Of a stretch of 11,140 nucleotides of DNA, positions 8,378 through 11,140 are shown piece after piece. The notes under the pieces are model-generated. The model had not been told where the DNA came from and did no database searches. It saw only the letters and a list, made by a program, of their open reading frames with translations. The DNA comes from Acidobacteriota bacterium (GTDB taxonomy: Bacteria > Acidobacteriota > Terriglobia > Terriglobales > Acidobacteriaceae): the NCBI GenBank assembly GCA_021798235.1, contig JAJZMO010000342.1:1-11140 (forward strand), written 5' to 3'. The translations under genes were made by a program, and so were the position numbers. Each line of letters starts with the position of its first letter. Within the stretch, counting starts at the first letter, position 1.

Positions 8378-9882
8378 GGCTTGTTTGCCTCCAGCAATGC
8401 GCGCAACTTCTCCACTGCGTGCGGCATGGCTTGGACGGGCGTGCTGCCGTAACCCAAGATGAATCCATGCCGGGCAGGGGAGCTGTTGTAATACGGGGAA
8501 AGCGGCCAGAGCCAAAGACCGGAACGCGCGGCCTGGATGGCCAGCTCCCGATCGTTGTATCCCTCCGGCAAATACGCAACCAAGTGCATGCCGGTTTCCG
8601 AGCCGGTGATTTCCAGATTCGGATGCAGTGTTGACTCCAGAGCGTGCAGCAAGGCATCGCGGCGTTCGTGGTAGAGGGTGCGCATTTTACGGATGTGCCG
8701 GGCGAAGTTTCCTTCTGCGATGAAGTCGGTCAGCGCCTCCTGATACAGATAGGCGGGAAAAATGTCCATGGCCAGACGCACCGCAATGAATGCGTCCACC
8801 AGGTCAGGCGGCACGACGATGTAGCCCATGCGCAGCGAAGGGAAGAGGACTTTGCTGAAGGTGCCCACATAAATAACGCGCGCGTGCGGGTCGAGGCCCT
8901 GTAAGGAGGCGATGGGCATGCCTTCATGGCGGTACTCACTGTCGTAGTCGTCTTCGATGATCCAGGCTCCATACTTCTGCGCCCATTGCAGCAACTGCAT
9001 TCTGCGAGCGGCGCTCATCGACACGCCGAGCGGAAATTGATGGGAAGGGGTTACGTGCGCGGCGCGTGCGTTGCGGTTCTTGCGCAAGCCTGCGGCAACA
9101 TCCATGCCGGCTGCATCGACGGGAACAGGGACCAAGCGGCAGCCAGCGCTGAGAAATACGCTGCGGGCCAGGTTGTAGCCCGGTTCCTCGATCCAGACCG
9201 CGTCCCCAGCATTCAACAATACGCGCGCAGTAAGATCCAACGCCTGTTGCGAGCCGGAGACGATCAGAATCTGGCTCGCATCACAATGCACACCACGGGA
9301 GTTGCGCAGATAATTGCAGACCACTTCCCGGAAGCGCTCGGAGCCGCGAGGGTCAATATGGTGGATTTTGGCAATGCGCGGATTGCGGCTGTGACGCGCG
9401 AGCAAGCTGGCCCAAAGTGTGTGGGGGAACTGCTCCAGTGCGGGCTGATGCAGGCCAAAGGCTCCCCAGCCATGCAGCCAGGGCAGGGGTTCGCGTTTGG
9501 GCAAAATGCGCGTCCGGTCTGCAAGGTGTCTGTCCCCAGAGATGCTGGGTTGCGCGTGCGGCTTCTGCTGTGCGGCTACGAATGGAATGGAATCCGGCAG
9601 CTCGGCAGAGACAAAGGTGCCCGAACCTGTGCGCGCTTCCAAATACCCCTCCATCAACAATTGCGCGTACGCATCCAGCACAGGGATGCGCGAAATGTGC
9701 AACTGTGCGGCAAGATCGCGGCTGGAGGGTACCTTCTGCCCGGAATCGATCGCGCTGCTTACGATAGCCGCGCGCAGCCCTTCATAGATTTGTTTGTGCA
9801 GCGGCAGCTTGGACTTTCGATCCAGCGCGATCAACGGCATGACACTGACGGAGGCATTTTGGCGGCGGGACTGGACAGACAT
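8350..9882 (-). CDS. MocR/PdxR-type GntR-family transcription factor with aminotransferase-like domain
   Basis: It is a 510-residue chimera of a GntR winged helix-turn-helix and a fold-type I aminotransferase-like domain. Residues about 24-95 form the DNA-binding part (LPLHKQIYEGLR, PSSRDLAAQLHISR, YLEARTGSGTFV). From about 130 follows the effector domain, with GSQQALDLTARVL, TPSHQFPLG, IEDDYDSEYR, and the PLP Schiff-base Lys344 in GTFSKVLFPSLRMGY. Having the lysine, aspartate and TPSHQFP motifs suggests PLP is bound, as in PdxR, GabR and TauR. Targets in this family are often adjacent divergent genes and the gene itself. I choose ATG 9882, the first ATG, which coincides with a predicted transcription start; ATG 9840 would give 496 residues. 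The frame stays open far upstream (to about 11112), but that part is antisense to the membrane gene and has no family homology. Ligand and target function are unknown; PdxR-like is a resemblance only. Confidence 0.92.
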   Translation of the reverse strand: MSVQSRRQNASVSVMPLIALDRKSKLPLHKQIYEGLRAAIVSSAIDSGQKVPSSRDLAAQLHISRIPVLDAYAQLLMEGYLEARTGSGTFVSAELPDSIPFVAAQQKPHAQPSISGDRHLADRTRILPKREPLPWLHGWGAFGLHQPALEQFPHTLWASLLARHSRNPRIAKIHHIDPRGSERFREVVCNYLRNSRGVHCDASQILIVSGSQQALDLTARVLLNAGDAVWIEEPGYNLARSVFLSAGCRLVPVPVDAAGMDVAAGLRKNRNARAAHVTPSHQFPLGVSMSAARRMQLLQWAQKYGAWIIEDDYDSEYRHEGMPIASLQGLDPHARVIYVGTFSKVLFPSLRMGYIVVPPDLVDAFIAVRLAMDIFPAYLYQEALTDFIAEGNFARHIRKMRTLYHERRDALLHALESTLHPNLEITGSETGMHLVAYLPEGYNDRELAIQAARSGLWLWPLSPYYNSSPARHGFILGYGSTPVQAMPHAVEKLRALLEANKPKPRSKPSR

Positions 9883-9888
9883 ACACAC

Positions 9889-9918
9889 AGTATAGTGGCT
9901 ATAGGAAAATCTTGAAAA
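9889..9918 (-). promoter_or_regulatory. Candidate leaderless promoter of the mocR-type gene
   Basis: On the minus strand TATACT (9894-9889) has TTTTCA (9918-9913) 18 bp upstream. Counting from the -10, position +1 falls at 9882, the first base of the ATG. There is no Shine-Dalgarno before that ATG, as expected for a leaderless message. One copy of the direct repeat overlaps the first base of the -10, allowing autorepression. Confidence 0.45.
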
Positions 9919-9940
9919 GTGGCTATTGCGGCATACCACT
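9894..9940. promoter_or_regulatory. Candidate MocR operator: AGTGG direct repeats plus an inverted half-site
   Basis: AGTGGCTAT occurs exactly at 9894-9902 and 9918-9926, 24 bp apart. A third, inverted half-site is ATACCACT (9933-9940; AGTGGTAT on the other strand). The first copy also sits in a TATAG-TGG-CTATA inverted repeat (9891-9903). MocR regulators such as GabR and PdxR bind direct repeats with dimer-of-domains spacing, and the PdxR motif I recall from Corynebacterium has an AAAGTGG...CTA core, close to the second copy. The sites lie between the two divergent genes, which fits autoregulation and control of the membrane gene. Confidence 0.6.
9912..9939 (+). promoter_or_regulatory. Candidate weak promoter for the duplicated membrane protein gene
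   Basis: TTGAAA (9912-9917, five of six) is followed after 16 bp by TACCAC (9934-9939, only three of six). The second AGTGGCTAT lies in the spacer right after the -35, and the first lies 9 bp upstream of the -35. A poor -10 beside regulator sites would suit activation by the MocR protein, but a chance match cannot be excluded. Confidence 0.25.
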
Positions 9941-9960
9941 CTTTGCGCAATAGTAGGGGC

Positions 9961-10932
9961 ATGCACAAGGTTCCCAACCCGGCTTTGCAGCGTTGGCAGT
10001 TCGTACAGTCTTCCGTGGGGCGGATTTTGCTCTGCGTGGCCACCATGGTGTTTGGCTTGCAGGAGCTTTGGACTCGCGGCCATATTGTCGGCCTGCGCAT
10101 CTTGCCCGTATGGATGCCGCTGCACGTGGCGGCGGCCTATGTGCTTGGAGTTGGCTTGATCGCTGGCGGCGCATACCTGTTGCAGCAGAATGCCCACGGA
10201 CGCTTGGTCGCCTGCGCGCTGGGGATTTTGTTTCTTGTCTCGGATGTGTTGGTGAGAGCCTCTCAATTTAGGCTGGCCATCCAGGATGTAGGCGTGCGGA
10301 CGCAAGTCTTTGAGGCGCTGGCCTTGGCTGCAGGATATTTTCTTGTTGCGCAAACCATGCCCGCACAGGGGGAGCGTGCGCAAAGATGGCGGTATTCCGT
10401 TTGGACAGCTGCAGAGATGAGCCGGATTCTCTTTGCGGTTTGTCTTTGGGTCTTCGGCGCAGATCACATCGAGGTGGCTTCGTTGATCGCCACGCTGATT
10501 CCGGCGTGGATTCCTGCACATATGTTTTGGACCTATGCCACGGCGGCAGGATTGATCACTGCAGCGTTTTCGACGCTTGTGCGCAGATTGGCCACGCTGG
10601 CCTCGTGCCTGCTGGGCGGAATGTTCTTTCTTTGGGTGGTCTTGCTGCATGCGCCCAGAGTCGCTGCCCACCCCAGCAGCGTGAATGAATGGAACAGCGC
10701 GTTTGTCGCCTTGGCCATGGCAGGCTGTTCCTGGTTGTTGGCCGCATCGGCCAGTCCAGTGCAGGCCAAGGCGCGACCGGTTGTGGATGGTTCGCGAGAG
10801 CTTCGCTGGAACAATCCACCGCTCAAGCTGCAACCAGCATGGCAGGGCAAGGTGCTGCATATCCCCGTGCCTGTGCAGCGGTCCGATGCCGACAACGTCG
10901 TCAGACCAGCTATGCACAAGACTGACGCATAG
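9961..10932 (+). CDS. Multi-spanning membrane protein made of two DoxX-like halves
   Basis: I do not recognise a named family member. The 323-residue protein has about eight hydrophobic spans in two related halves, residues 21-132 and 155-265, and a hydrophilic, probably cytosolic tail of about 59 residues. RIL..V...VFG in the first half (21-32) recurs as RIL..V..WVFG (155-166). P.W.P.H....Y....GLI at 49-67 recurs at 181-199. The arrangement of four spans with a proline-tryptophan-proline loop before the second resembles DoxX/SURF4-like proteins, so a tandem DoxX-like duplication is the best reading. Activity is unknown. ATG 9961 is chosen; AGGGG lies just upstream with only 1 nt spacing, so initiation may be inefficient. 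GTG 9919 would start inside the operator repeat and is unlikely. It is divergent from the mocR-type gene, probably its target, and is followed by a strong terminator. Confidence 0.8.
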   Translation: MHKVPNPALQRWQFVQSSVGRILLCVATMVFGLQELWTRGHIVGLRILPVWMPLHVAAAYVLGVGLIAGGAYLLQQNAHGRLVACALGILFLVSDVLVRASQFRLAIQDVGVRTQVFEALALAAGYFLVAQTMPAQGERAQRWRYSVWTAAEMSRILFAVCLWVFGADHIEVASLIATLIPAWIPAHMFWTYATAAGLITAAFSTLVRRLATLASCLLGGMFFLWVVLLHAPRVAAHPSSVNEWNSAFVALAMAGCSWLLAASASPVQAKARPVVDGSRELRWNNPPLKLQPAWQGKVLHIPVPVQRSDADNVVRPAMHKTDA

Positions 10933-10964
10933 TTGACGATCCAGATTGCGCGTGGGGACGCAAT

Positions 10965-11014
10965 CCGCACTCCCCCCAAGGTTACGGCCAAGAGGGGGAG
11001 TGCGGTATTTTTTT
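10965..11014 (+). terminator. Strong rho-independent terminator after the membrane protein gene
   Basis: CCGCACTCCCCC (10965-10976) pairs perfectly with GGGGGAGTGCGG (10994-11005) over 12 bp. The loop is 17 nt, and TA plus seven T's follow (11008-11014). It starts 32 bp after the membrane gene's stop. The T-run is on the plus strand, so it mainly ends that transcript. For the convergent nrdJ-type gene only the hairpin, without a T-run, would be available. Confidence 0.9.
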
Positions 11015-11017
11015 GAG

Positions 11018-11140
11018 CTAAGAGCAGCCGCTGGTGCTGCCGCACTCCACGCACTTGTAGCAGCTTCCATTGCGCACCATGATGGCTCCACAGGTGTGGC
11101 AACTGGGCGCATCGCCCATATCCACCAGCGCGCGCATGGC
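11018..11140 (-). CDS. nrdJ: B12-dependent (class II) ribonucleoside-diphosphate reductase, C-terminal end (5' part off the right edge)
   Basis: The last 40 codons and stop of a class II ribonucleotide reductase are visible. The end reads GDAPSCHTCGAIMVRNG and then SCYKCVECGSTSGCS, the highly conserved cysteine-rich tail of NrdJ-type enzymes. Cysteines occur at fragment positions 14, 17, 27, 30, 33 and 39. In this family the tail carries the redox-active cysteines that re-reduce the catalytic site and a zinc-ribbon-like CxxC arrangement. The enzyme makes deoxyribonucleotides with adenosylcobalamin and does not need oxygen, so the organism probably can take up or make cobalamin. The stop is TAG (11020-11018), 4 bp from the T-run of the convergent terminator. 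Confidence 0.93.
   Translation of the reverse strand, partial: AMRALVDMGDAPSCHTCGAIMVRNGSCYKCVECGSTSGCS

Noticed and set aside
9919..9960. GTG 9919 as the start of the membrane protein.
   Set aside because: It lies within the second AGTGGCTAT operator copy and adds a non-hydrophobic stretch with no ribosome site; ATG 9961 is more likely.
9883..11112. The reading frame of the mocR-type gene stays open upstream as a continuous minus-strand frame to about 11112, as if a 920-residue protein existed.
   Set aside because: The extension is antisense to the membrane gene, crosses a strong terminator and the nrdJ end, and has no family pattern; MocR proteins normally begin close to the winged-helix motif at residue 24.

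Overview
The window looks like chromosomal DNA from a soil-type Acidobacteriota bacterium (Terriglobia/Acidobacteriaceae-like). This assignment is an inference. It rests on the moderately high G+C, a Dxs of a divergent non-proteobacterial type, a YdeP-like molybdopterin oxidoreductase, a class II ribonucleotide reductase tail, and a paired-hairpin intergenic repeat of a style I associate with acidobacterial genomes. No phage, transposase, CRISPR array, tRNA or rRNA was seen. Most of the window is chromosomal metabolism.

Layout, left to right. (1) The N-terminal half of a minus-strand FdhF/YdeP-type molybdopterin oxidoreductase runs off the left edge. (2) A 213-bp divergent control region follows. 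(3) A plus-strand pair comes next: acetyl-CoA synthetase (acs), then a membrane acyltransferase-3 protein whose Shine-Dalgarno lies across the acs stop codon, so the two are probably translationally coupled. (4) A 192-bp convergent spacer is packed with hairpins and a short tandem repeat. (5) A minus-strand exported SnoaL/DUF4440-like protein has its own promoter. (6) Divergent from it is dxs, the first enzyme of the MEP isoprenoid pathway, with atypical motif residues and an awkward start region. (7) A small outer-membrane beta-barrel protein follows. (8) A minus-strand MocR/PdxR-type PLP-dependent regulator is transcribed divergently from a plus-strand multi-spanning membrane protein built from two DoxX-like halves. 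(9) A strong rho-independent terminator follows. (10) The last 40 codons of a B12-dependent (class II) ribonucleotide reductase lie on the minus strand at the right edge.

The most interesting unit is the MocR regulator with its divergent duplicated membrane protein (8350-10932). Their shared control region holds two direct copies of AGTGGCTAT 24 bp apart, plus an inverted AGTGG half-site. This resembles operators known for MocR regulators. The regulator's best promoter places its ATG exactly at the predicted transcription start, which suggests a leaderless mRNA. The likely reading is a self-contained, PLP- or amine-responsive membrane module. The ligand and the membrane protein's function cannot be told from sequence alone.
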